A DNA stretch of 10,932 nucleotides, taken from NCBI GenBank assembly GCA_900545725.1, contig URAI01000081.1:1-10932 (forward strand), written 5' to 3'. Positions 1 to 6,341 of this stretch are shown piece by piece. Numbering within the stretch: the stretch's first letter is position 1; each line of letters opens with the position of its first letter. Origin of the DNA: an uncultured Eubacterium sp. Lineage in GTDB: Bacteria; Bacillota; Clostridia; Lachnospirales; Lachnospiraceae. Under the pieces are notes generated by a model. It saw nothing but the letters and a program-made list of their open reading frames with translations, had not been told where the DNA came from and searched no databases. The translations under genes and the position numbers were made by a program.

Positions 1-149
1 AAAATTCATTAAAGAATTTTCAAGGTTGTTTTACTGTTCAATTATCAATGTTCATTTTATTAACAAAATTAATCAGATTAACTTCAAATCTAATTTAAAG
101 TACCTGTCGTATTTTGTTTTATTTTGTTGCCATCGCTGACAGCTCAATT
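1..149 (-). other. Leader-like region, possibly upstream of an rRNA operon beyond the left edge
   Basis: No open frame of note is present. Read leftward, the region follows a strong promoter (150-178). It contains the phrases TTGATAATTGAACA (about 40-53) and AACCTTGAAAATTC (14-27). These resemble the boxA-like, TTGAAAA-containing leaders and spacers of Clostridia rRNA operons, as remembered from the family. A 7-bp inverted repeat AAAATTC/GAATTTT sits at 1-20. Identity as an rRNA leader is inference; 16S rRNA would have to start just outside the window. Another leftward gene could equally follow. Confidence 0.3.
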
Positions 150-178
150 ATATTATCATTTATATGGTTATCTGTCAA
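150..178 (-). promoter_or_regulatory. Leftward sigma-A promoter near the left edge
   Basis: On the minus strand a perfect -35 TTGACA (178-173) is followed after 17 nt by TAATAT (155-150), a fair -10. TGACAG (137-142) and CTGTCA (172-177) form inverted 6-bp arms around the promoter. They could be an operator or coincidence. The promoter lies beyond the ttdB terminator and points out of the window, so it serves a gene that cannot be seen here. Confidence 0.5.
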
Positions 179-241
179 CACCTTTTTTGATTTTTTTTAT
201 TTTCCCTTTTGTATTACATTTTTTATAATTAATTATCTATA

Positions 242-278
242 TTAAAAATACTGCAGCCGGTCATGGCTCCGGCTGCAG
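242..278 (-). terminator. Rho-independent terminator of the ttd genes
   Basis: A perfect 10-bp GC-rich stem, CTGCAGCCGG/CCGGCTGCAG (251-260 and 269-278), has an 8-nt loop. On the minus strand it is followed by TATTTTTAA. It lies about 80 nt past the ttdB stop codon, as expected for the end of the leftward transcript. The other strand lacks a T-run, so it acts leftward. Confidence 0.85.
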
Positions 279-359
279 CAAATATATTAGGTATATTTAG
301 GTATATTAAATTTATGACAGTCATTATGACATTATTTTTATTATTTATGCATACGAAAA

Positions 360-986
360 TTATTTAATAAATCCGACCTGCTTACTTATCTTTTCATATG
401 CTTCGTCTTTTTTCTTATTAAATGTAATCTTGTTTTCTTCAAACATATTGTTACCCTGTGTATCAATTGATACTATAAGAGGACCAAATTCCTTTACACG
501 GCAGTTCCAAAGAGTCTCTGGCATTCCCAAATCTCTCCACTCTGCTCTTACTATCTCTTCAACCTCTGTTGCAGCTACAACGGCATTTCCTGCCGGGAAT
601 ACACAGTGGATAGCACCAAACTCCTTACATGCTCTTTCTGTGTTTTCCTTCATTCCTCCCTTACCAATTATAACTCGTACTCCTGTAAGTTTAACAAATT
701 CGTATTCAAACTTTTCCATTCTCATACTTGTTGTCGGACCTACAGAAACCATTTCAAACTTATCATTCTCAATTGGTCTTATAATAGGACCTGCGTGGAA
801 TATAGCATTATTTCTTACATCTACAGGAAGTTCTCTTCCTTCTTCAACAAGTCTTCTATGAGCTACATCCCTGCATGTTGTCATGCTTCCATCAAGATAT
901 ATTATATCTCCGACCTTGATATCTTTTAAATCTTCTGCTGATACAGGTGTAATCAGCACCTTTTTACCATTTCTTATTTCTACCAT
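360..986 (-). CDS. ttdB: L(+)-tartrate dehydratase, beta subunit (class I Fe-S hydro-lyase C-terminal domain)
   Basis: The 208-residue protein is the beta subunit of a two-subunit class I hydro-lyase. With the alpha subunit it dehydrates L-tartrate to oxaloacetate in the cytoplasm. TCRDVAHRRL (37-46), IFHAGPI (62-68), VGPTTSMRME (82-91), GKGGM (108-112) and KEFGPLIVSIDTQGNN (165-180) are visible. These match E. coli TtdB (201 aa) as remembered. Two-subunit fumarase beta chains are usually nearer 185 aa and carry different wording at the first two motifs. The start at 986 is set by TGAGGAAT, about 6 nt upstream. The gene lies 221 nt downstream of ttdA on the same strand and ends before a strong terminator. 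Fumarate hydratase beta subunit is the main alternative, and in vivo activity towards both substrates is possible. Confidence 0.85.
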   Translation of the reverse strand: MVEIRNGKKVLITPVSAEDLKDIKVGDIIYLDGSMTTCRDVAHRRLVEEGRELPVDVRNNAIFHAGPIIRPIENDKFEMVSVGPTTSMRMEKFEYEFVKLTGVRVIIGKGGMKENTERACKEFGAIHCVFPAGNAVVAATEVEEIVRAEWRDLGMPETLWNCRVKEFGPLIVSIDTQGNNMFEENKITFNKKKDEAYEKISKQVGFIK

Positions 987-1040
987 ATCTATTCCTCATT
1001 TCTGCACACCTATCTTCATTTCTAAGTCCCTGCTAAAAAG

Positions 1041-1149
1041 AAATCATCAAAAAATGATTTTTTCCTGCAATCAATGACTATTTATTCTGTTCTGAAACAA
1101 TAAGCATTTTTATATAATGCTATCTGCGTCGTGTGTGCATGACACAGAC
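1041..1149. other. Hairpin-rich spacer between ttdA and ttdB
   Basis: The 221-nt gap between the two subunit genes holds four consecutive inverted repeats. They are AAATCAT/ATGATTT (1041-1060), TTAT..TGTT/AACA.ATAA (1082-1103), AGCATT/AATGCT (1103-1121) and TGTGT/ACACA (1132-1146, extended by GTC/GAC). Read leftward, the first stem is followed by CTTTTT, so it could act as a weak terminator or mRNA-stabilising hairpin ahead of ttdB. No open frame is seen. One portion (1070-1106) recurs in the thrS leader and is listed separately. Confidence 0.55.
1070..1106 (+). repeat. Copy A of a sequence shared with the thrS leader
   Basis: The stretch beginning ATCAATGACTATTT and ending GAAACAATAAGCA matches 7746-7781 at 29 of 36 aligned positions with one gap. 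Both copies are preceded by TTTTTC. Both can fold into a hairpin whose 3' arm is AAACAATAA. The copies lie in the same orientation on the plus strand, although the surrounding genes point in opposite directions. Function unknown. Confidence 0.5.
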
Positions 1150-1207
1150 TATAATTATTCGTTACTATGTTAAACATTTTATTCAAATACATTTTTAAAT
1201 AAATATA

Positions 1208-2110
1208 TTATTTTAATGTCACACCTGAATGTGTTGTAATCTTATAATTTAAGTCCTTATCAAATATAATATGTCCTCTTCTGTGGCTCCAGCAGCCTAC
1301 ATTTACAGCTACACCGATTGCTGATGGATGACGTGCTGTATTTTCAATATTAACACCAAGCACAGAATACTTTCCGCCCATTCCCTGAGGTCCAAGACCA
1401 ATTTCATTAATACCATCCTCTAATAATCTCTCCATCTTTGCTGCTCTCTCATTATCATTATGTGAACCTATTGGTCTCATAAGAGCTTTCTTAGATAAGA
1501 GTGCGGCTGTCTCAACTGATGTTGCAACACCGACACCTACTAAAAGTGGAGGACATGCATTTAAACCATAGCTTGTCATTACATCAAGAACAAACTTTGT
1601 AACACCCTCATAGCCTTCACCCGGCATAAGAACCATTGCTTTACCAGGAAGTGTACATCCACCGCCTGCCATGTATGTATAGATTTCACATTCATCACTA
1701 TCAGGTACTATATCCCAGAATACTGTTGGTGTACCCTTACCTACGTTCTTTCCTGTATTATATTCATCAAATGTTTCTACACTATTATGTCTTAATGGAG
1801 CTTCAAATGTTGCCTGAACAACGGCTTCCTTTAAAAGTGCTTCTAACTCACCTATTAATGGGAACTTTGTACCACATTTTACCCAAAACTGCAATACTCC
1901 TGTATCCTGACAGCTTGGTCTGTTAAGTTCTACTGCAAGCTTCTGATTTTCAAACATTGTATTATAAATTGTCTTTGAAAGAGGGCTGTCCTCTTTATCG
2001 CGTAATTCCTCTAACTTTGATATTACATCATCCGGTAATTTCTTGGCAGTATATGCGATAAACTCTGCCATGTAGTCAGTAAGTTTCTTTACTTGTTCTT
2101 CCTTTGACAT
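1208..2110 (-). CDS. ttdA: L(+)-tartrate dehydratase, alpha subunit (class I Fe-S hydro-lyase N-terminal domain)
   Basis: The 300-residue alpha subunit carries the [4Fe-4S] cluster of the dehydratase. Expected cluster ligands are Cys67 in NRPSCQDTG, Cys186 in NACPPLLVGVG and Cys273 in VGCWSHRRG, by alignment with class I fumarases. Further motifs are APLRHNSVETFDEYNTGKN (104-122) and MAGGGCTLPG (147-156), both as in E. coli TtdA (303 aa). Length and motif wording favour tartrate dehydratase over the shorter fumarase alpha chain. The start at 2110 has an ideal AAGGAGGA 8 nt upstream. The gene follows the permease by 170 nt that contain a copy of the putative operator, and precedes ttdB. The exposed cluster would make the enzyme oxygen-sensitive. 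A fumarase function cannot be excluded from sequence alone. Confidence 0.87.
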   Translation of the reverse strand: MSKEEQVKKLTDYMAEFIAYTAKKLPDDVISKLEELRDKEDSPLSKTIYNTMFENQKLAVELNRPSCQDTGVLQFWVKCGTKFPLIGELEALLKEAVVQATFEAPLRHNSVETFDEYNTGKNVGKGTPTVFWDIVPDSDECEIYTYMAGGGCTLPGKAMVLMPGEGYEGVTKFVLDVMTSYGLNACPPLLVGVGVATSVETAALLSKKALMRPIGSHNDNERAAKMERLLEDGINEIGLGPQGMGGKYSVLGVNIENTARHPSAIGVAVNVGCWSHRRGHIIFDKDLNYKITTHSGVTLK

Positions 2111-2231
2111 ATTGTTTTCCTCCTTAAATATATTTATTAGCTGTTTTATAATTTTATATAATAAATATTATTTCTAATATTTATAAACTGATTTGTTATA
2201 TCCATTTGCATCATGTATATAATATATAACC

Positions 2232-2250
2232 TTTGATAATGGATACATTT
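2232..2250. promoter_or_regulatory. Putative GntR-type operator, copy 1 (upstream of ttdA)
   Basis: TTTGATAATGGATACATTT differs at only two positions from 3609-3627 near the permease promoter. The core AATGGATACATT (2238-2249) is the exact reverse complement of the core of the second copy. It has AATG/CATT half-sites around four bases. A half-site TATCCATT recurs at 2199-2206. It lies 122-140 nt upstream of the ttdA start. Binding by the local GntR proteins is inference. Confidence 0.5.
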
Positions 2251-2280
2251 ATATAGTTAAAATAATTTATATATCCTTCT

Positions 2281-3546
2281 TTATGGGAAGAATGGATATA
2301 ATATCGGTAACAGAATCATGCTTACTACTGTTGCTACTATAATAAGCGGAACACCTGCTTTGGCATAATCTTTAAATGTATATCCACCTGCTGTAATAAC
2401 CATTGTATTCGCCGGCATACCGATTGGTGTTGCATATGCACATGAACCACCGATTACACAAGCCATAAGTACTGCACTTGGGTCTGCTCCCATTCCATTA
2501 GCAATTGATACACATATAGGAACCATAAGTGCTGTTGTTGCTGTATTACTCATAAAGTTAGTAAGTACACAGCAAAGGATAAATACTACAAATGTTAATA
2601 CATATGGTGATGGATTGCTTCCTAATAAACCGATAACCTTGTTAGCTATAAGCTCGCCTGCTCCTGTCTTAGAAAGTGCCGATGCAAGTGAAAGTGTACC
2701 ACCAAAAAGGAATATTGTCTTTAAATCAATTGACTGTAAGGCCTGCTTCTCTGTAATAACACCTGTAATAATAAGTGCCAAAGCTCCGATAGCTCCTGTT
2801 ACGCATAACTTAATTCCAATCTTATCTTCAAATATCATTCCGAGTAATGTAAGAATAAGAATTACTAAAGATGTCCACTGCTTCCACTTTGGAACGTTAC
2901 TGAAATCCTTAGATTCATCAAAGCCTGAATCTGCTGTAGGCTTAGTATCAGGTAACAGCTTATGTCCAAATACTGCAAAGAATGCAATTCCTGCAATTAA
3001 TATTGGAAAACCAACCTTAGCATAATCAAAGAAACCAAATGGCATTCCCATATCCTGCATAGCAGACTGTGCAATTAAGTTACCCGGTGCACCTATTAAT
3101 GATAAGTTATCACCCATAGCTGCTGCAAATACAAGCGGCATAAGTAATCTTGATCTTGAATATCCTGACTTTGCTGCAATTCCTATTACAACAGGAATAA
3201 GTACTGCTGCTGTACCTGTGTTAGATAATACACCACTCATAAGTCCTACAATAATCATTATGGCAATGATAAGCTGCTTCTCACTCTTGGCAAAATGTGA
3301 TACAACACCACCTATCTTATTAGCCATACCTGTTTCAAATAATGCTCCACCAACAATAAACATTGATACAAAAAGTATTACATTACTGTCAATGAATCCT
3401 GAAAATGCGGTCTTCCAATCCAACACCTTAGTAACTACAAGACCTATACAGACTATCATGGATGTAACTCCCAATGGAAGCTTCTCCCATACAAACATGA
3501 CAATCGCAAACAACAAAAATAATAAAGTAATTGTCGCCTGACTCAT
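2281..3546 (-). CDS. SLC13/DASS-type anion permease, probable dicarboxylate (tartrate) transporter
   Basis: This 421-residue integral membrane protein of the ion-transporter superfamily has about ten or more hydrophobic segments. Two halves each carry an SNT signature: SNTGTAA (108-114) and SNTATTALMVP (333-343). In this family such motifs sit at re-entrant hairpin tips and bind Na+ and carboxylate. ATPIGMPANTMV (372-383) and GAPGNLIAQ (152-160) are further family segments. A charged hydrophilic loop lies at about 200-224. The start at 3546 has GGAGGTG 4 nt upstream. Its own promoter and operator are 60-120 nt upstream, and ttdA follows. Context suggests uptake of tartrate or exchange for succinate, the role TtdT plays in E. 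coli, but the protein is shorter than TtdT (487 aa). Substrate and coupling ion are inference. Confidence 0.82.
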   Translation of the reverse strand: MSQATITLLFLLFAIVMFVWEKLPLGVTSMIVCIGLVVTKVLDWKTAFSGFIDSNVILFVSMFIVGGALFETGMANKIGGVVSHFAKSEKQLIIAIMIIVGLMSGVLSNTGTAAVLIPVVIGIAAKSGYSRSRLLMPLVFAAAMGDNLSLIGAPGNLIAQSAMQDMGMPFGFFDYAKVGFPILIAGIAFFAVFGHKLLPDTKPTADSGFDESKDFSNVPKWKQWTSLVILILTLLGMIFEDKIGIKLCVTGAIGALALIITGVITEKQALQSIDLKTIFLFGGTLSLASALSKTGAGELIANKVIGLLGSNPSPYVLTFVVFILCCVLTNFMSNTATTALMVPICVSIANGMGADPSAVLMACVIGGSCAYATPIGMPANTMVITAGGYTFKDYAKAGVPLIIVATVVSMILLPILYPFFP

Positions 3547-3608
3547 AAAACACCTCCGTTCTAAAACCCATTGATTTTATTTTTTGCCTCTGGATTTTAT
3601 CATTTATA

Positions 3609-3627
3609 TTTGATAATGTATCCATTT
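3609..3627. promoter_or_regulatory. Putative GntR-type operator, copy 2 (at the permease transcription start)
   Basis: TTTGATAATGTATCCATTT holds the core AATGTATCCATT (3615-3626), the exact reverse complement of the core at 2238-2249. It begins about 10 nt downstream of the -10 box at 3637-3642, so it covers roughly +4 to +15. A repressor bound there would block transcription of the permease. The regulator identity is inferred from the adjacent GntR pair. Confidence 0.55.
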
Positions 3628-3636
3628 CTTGATATT

Positions 3637-3665
3637 AATATAACTCTTGTTTGTATATTTGTCAA
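3637..3665 (-). promoter_or_regulatory. Sigma-A promoter of the permease-ttdA-ttdB transcript
   Basis: The minus strand shows TTGACA (3665-3660), exactly 17 nt, then TATATT (3642-3637). Transcription would begin near 3630 and give a leader of about 85 nt before the permease start codon. A putative operator overlaps the start region. No strong terminator was seen between permease and ttdA, so readthrough is likely. Confidence 0.72.
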
Positions 3666-3716
3666 TACGTTTTATCAATATTGGTAGTTTTATATCATGT
3701 TTCGATTATTATATTG

Positions 3717-3890
3717 TGCAATATATACAATTGCATAGTAGATATGCCATTATATTTATTATTATGCACTCTATTGATAGCCTCTTTCCCTATATATATT
3801 AGATATACTTTAATCCGCCAGTAACTATTACGTGCTCTTTTAATGTACTCTTCCCATATATTAGACAGACTTCAACCTACTGTCACTATA
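3717..3890. repeat. Inverted repeat and degenerate duplication in the regulator-permease gap
   Basis: The gap from 3666 to 3953 has no gene. It holds a perfect inverted repeat, TGCAAT-N7-ATTGCA (3717-3735), about 50 nt upstream of the permease -35 box, where an activator or second regulator could bind. Further on, 3782-3830 and 3848-3890 look like diverged copies of one unit, sharing CTCTT(T)CCC, ATATATTAGA and ACTT.AA and ending in ACTAT.A. Alignment by eye needs several gaps, so the duplication is less certain than the inverted repeat. Confidence 0.4.
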
Positions 3891-3953
3891 AAAATAGCTG
3901 TCATACTAAAATAGATTATAAAACAAATGGCTGATTAGATTATGCGATAATGG

Positions 3954-4598
3954 CTACTTATAATATGTAAGCATATCATCCCTGCTTCTCATAATATGCT
4001 CATACATCTTATCATATGCTTTACCGGCATTGCCCTCTTTCATAGCATTATATATCTGTCTGTGTTCATTATAGGATATCTTTGCATATTCTTCTTCTGT
4101 TATCATACTTCCCATTGACAGACCATTCCATAATTCACCAATCATTTTTTCCATCTTACTGTTGCCGCAGAGCTTCCATATCCCGTGATGAAAAGCTCTG
4201 TTATATTGTGCATAATCCGAATATTCCCCCGCTTCTATCTCTTCTCCCGCTTTATTAAGAATAAGCTCTATATCAGATAAATCCGACTTATTCTCACATA
4301 CCAGCTTCACTGCCGATGCTTCAAGTATGCCTCTTAACTGGTAATGCTCCTTTATATATGTATCTGTAATTCCTAATACGACTGCTCCCTTATTCTTACG
4401 AAGCTTGATAAGACCATCCCTGTCTAATATCTGAAATGCCTCTCTTACCGGAGTAATAGAAACATTAAGCTGCCCTGCAACATTTTCAAGTGAAAGAATC
4501 TCACCCTCCTCCATCTTTTTTGAAAGGATTGCCTTTCTTAATTCTGAAACAACCCGCTCTTTAGCAGATGGCAAAACTATTGGACTAAGCATATTCAT
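3954..4598 (-). CDS. GntR family transcriptional regulator with FCD ligand-binding domain
   Basis: The 214-residue regulator has an N-terminal winged helix-turn-helix (about 10-75, with LENVAGQLNVSITPVREAFQ) and an all-helical FCD domain (about 80-210). The FCD metal or ligand site appears complete: NRAFHHGI with His137, EHRQIYNAM with His179 and YEHIMRSRD with His201. FCD regulators typically bind carboxylic acids and release DNA. The start at 4598 overlaps the upstream regulator's stop by ATGA and has AAGGAG inside the end of that gene, so translation is probably coupled. Position next to the permease and ttd genes suggests it senses tartrate or its product. Repressor action is inferred from the operator position. 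Confidence 0.88.
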   Translation of the reverse strand: MNMLSPIVLPSAKERVVSELRKAILSKKMEEGEILSLENVAGQLNVSITPVREAFQILDRDGLIKLRKNKGAVVLGITDTYIKEHYQLRGILEASAVKLVCENKSDLSDIELILNKAGEEIEAGEYSDYAQYNRAFHHGIWKLCGNSKMEKMIGELWNGLSMGSMITEEEYAKISYNEHRQIYNAMKEGNAGKAYDKMYEHIMRSRDDMLTYYK

Positions 4599-5215
4599 TG
4601 TATTATCTCCTTATACTTTCCTTCATTAACTACCGCATCACACAGCTTCATATAATATATATCTAATATCCCCGATACTTTTTCCCATACCTCATCAGAT
4701 ATTGTATCACTATTTTCATTATGTGAATATATCTTACTTTTTACAGAATCAGTAATAAATGATGTATTTTTGCCAATAAGCTGCTGTGCATATGAAATAT
4801 AATATCTGTGTGAATTCTCAAGAAGTGTTTTTATATAGAGATTCTCTGATTTATTTATAATCATATTATGTAGCTGCGTATCTGCCATATCAGCTATACA
4901 ATTCCATACATTATTCCATCCGTCATGTTTTATTATCGTGTAAAATGCATTCTTCTCCACTGCTTTAATTACACTAAATGTCTCATCTAATAATTCACTG
5001 TTAATATCTGCAACAATAATATGCCTTGTTTCAAGCCTTTTTACAAGTCCCTGATTTTCAAGAAGCTGCAATGCTTCCCTTATAGGAATCCTTGACACAT
5101 CAAGCATATCTGCCAGCTCTGTCTGTTTTAGTTTAGTTCCACTTGCAAGCTTTCCAGACATAATAAGCTGTGCAATCTGCACAGCTATAGCTTCACTCAA
5201 TCGGTCTTCAACCAT
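4595..5215 (-). CDS. GntR family transcriptional regulator with a divergent C-terminal domain
   Basis: The 206-residue protein begins with a clear GntR winged helix-turn-helix (about 5-70, with LKQTELADMLDVSRIPIREA). The C-terminal part (about 72-206) looks helical and is FCD-like in length. The usual FCD histidine pattern (FH, EH and a late H) is not evident; ENSHRYYISYAQ (133-144) is the nearest match. It may therefore lack the metal site or bind its ligand differently. The start at 5215 has TGGAG 6 nt upstream. It is the first gene of a two-regulator operon with a consensus promoter and an operator-like palindrome at the start site, so autoregulation is likely. It could act as a heterodimer with its neighbour or as an independent regulator. 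Confidence 0.82.
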   Translation of the reverse strand: MVEDRLSEAIAVQIAQLIMSGKLASGTKLKQTELADMLDVSRIPIREALQLLENQGLVKRLETRHIIVADINSELLDETFSVIKAVEKNAFYTIIKHDGWNNVWNCIADMADTQLHNMIINKSENLYIKTLLENSHRYYISYAQQLIGKNTSFITDSVKSKIYSHNENSDTISDEVWEKVSGILDIYYMKLCDAVVNEGKYKEIIQ

Positions 5216-5245
5216 ATAAACTCCATTTCTTCTATAAATAATATA

Positions 5246-5257
5246 TTTGTATACAAT
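5246..5257. promoter_or_regulatory. Palindromic operator-like site at the regulator promoter
   Basis: A perfect 10-bp palindrome, TTGTATACAA (5247-5256), lies directly downstream of the -10 box, across the expected transcription start. Operators of FCD-type GntR regulators often have a similar TNGTATACNA form. It differs from the AATGGATACATT sites near the permease, so either the two regulators have different targets or the consensus is loose. Confidence 0.55.
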
Positions 5258-5259
5258 AT

Positions 5260-5288
5260 ATTATATTATATTTTATAGGAAGTGTCAA
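5260..5288 (-). promoter_or_regulatory. Consensus sigma-A promoter of the GntR pair
   Basis: The minus strand has TTGACA (5288-5283), a 17-nt spacer and TATAAT (5265-5260): both boxes and spacing are consensus. A second TATAAT overlaps at 5270-5265 but would leave only 12 nt. Such a strong promoter for regulators, with a palindrome at the start point, is typical of autorepressed genes. Confidence 0.78.
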
Positions 5289-5329
5289 AAACCATAAATT
5301 ATTGCTTATAATAACATTTTTTTAAGAAT

Positions 5330-6302
5330 CTATAACCGTGTTATGGCATCTGCTGCCAATTCACTTCTTACACATTCCTCTGCTGTCATTGAATCCAATG
5401 TCATCATCAAACTGTGCATTTGGTCTGCATATGACTATCCTTCTGTATTCTCCAGCCGGATTATTATACACTTTTTCCAGACCTACAGCCAGAGAGTAAA
5501 ATGTTTTTGCCGTTCCGGCCATTCCTTTTATAATAACAAGCGGTGCTCTATCAGCTCCTGTCATTAACGCTTCCTGCATAAAATATTGTCCTGCATTTCG
5601 TGGAGATATTCCATATGGCTTGCTTTTTTTATAATGAAGCGGCACAATTTTTTTACCATGAACCCTTCCAAGCAATGTCTTTTTTCCTGTCTGATCAGGT
5701 TTTAATATAACAAATTCATTTTCTATAAAATCAATCTGTCTTGTAACACCATTCTCATCACACTCATAAACTTCTTTATATGAAATACCATTTTTCTTAA
5801 AATCTTTGACAAGCTCCTGCGGTATATACACCTCTGTTCTTCCTGTATATCCTGCATCTTCTACAGATATCTGATCTGTGGTAAAATCTTCTGCCCTTAT
5901 CCCCGCTATCTGAGCCTTTAGACGCAATACAATATCCTTAGTTACAAGAATTACATTCTCATTCTTTTTTGTAAGTCCTATACATACCTTGAGTATCCTG
6001 TTATCAGGCTTATCATCCGTCAAATCCTTAGGAAGTTCAACATCTGCAAAGTTCTTTTCAATTCTTATGCTTCCCCCATTTTTAAGCTTAATCCCTTGAA
6101 GCAGGTCTCCCATGCTCCTTAAATGTTCAAGCTGTCTTATTGCCTCTCTTGCGTTTTTCCCTTTTTCTGTGTCCGATTTTTTCAATCCATCAAGTTCCTC
6201 AAGCACAACGAGTGGAATAACAATATCATTATCCTTAAAACAGCCTATTGCATACGGTGCCTGAATTAATACATTTGTATCTAATACATATATCTTCGTC
6301 AT
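5330..6302 (-). pseudogene. PIN-PhoH (YlaK-type) gene with an internal deletion
   Basis: Intact family members are about 440 residues: a PIN ribonuclease domain and a PhoH ATPase domain. Here the frame gives 313 residues from the ATG at 6302, which has GGAG 6 nt upstream; an ATG at 6314 is less likely. The PIN part is complete, with LDTNVL, LEELDGLKK, DNRILK and VTKDIVLRLKAQ. The PhoH part has Walker A GMAGTAKT (residues 260-267) and RPNAQFDDDIGF, then breaks off at a stop at 5361. One base past the F codon (5391), in another frame, 5389-5330 reads MTAEECVRSELAADAITRL and stop, which resembles the family's C-terminus. About 110-130 codons carrying Walker B and sensor residues are gone. The PIN domain could still fold and act as an RNase. 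An assembly error is possible. It follows the HD gene in the same transcript. Confidence 0.8.
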
Positions 6303-6341
6303 ATAAATCTCCATTTATTTACTATTGTTATTTTTCATCTT

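Noticed and set aside
430..861. A 143-codon open frame on the plus strand across ttdB
   Set aside because: It lies fully antisense to a clear enzyme gene, has no Shine-Dalgarno site of note and its protein resembles no family I know.
360..2110. Calling the two hydro-lyase subunits plain fumarate hydratase
   Set aside because: Both lengths and the wording of several motifs fit TtdA/TtdB better; fumarase is kept as the alternative in the entries.
5296..5330. Terminator after the PIN-PhoH pseudogene
   Set aside because: The only inverted repeat (TTATT/AATAA) is short and pure AT, and has no T-run in the leftward direction.
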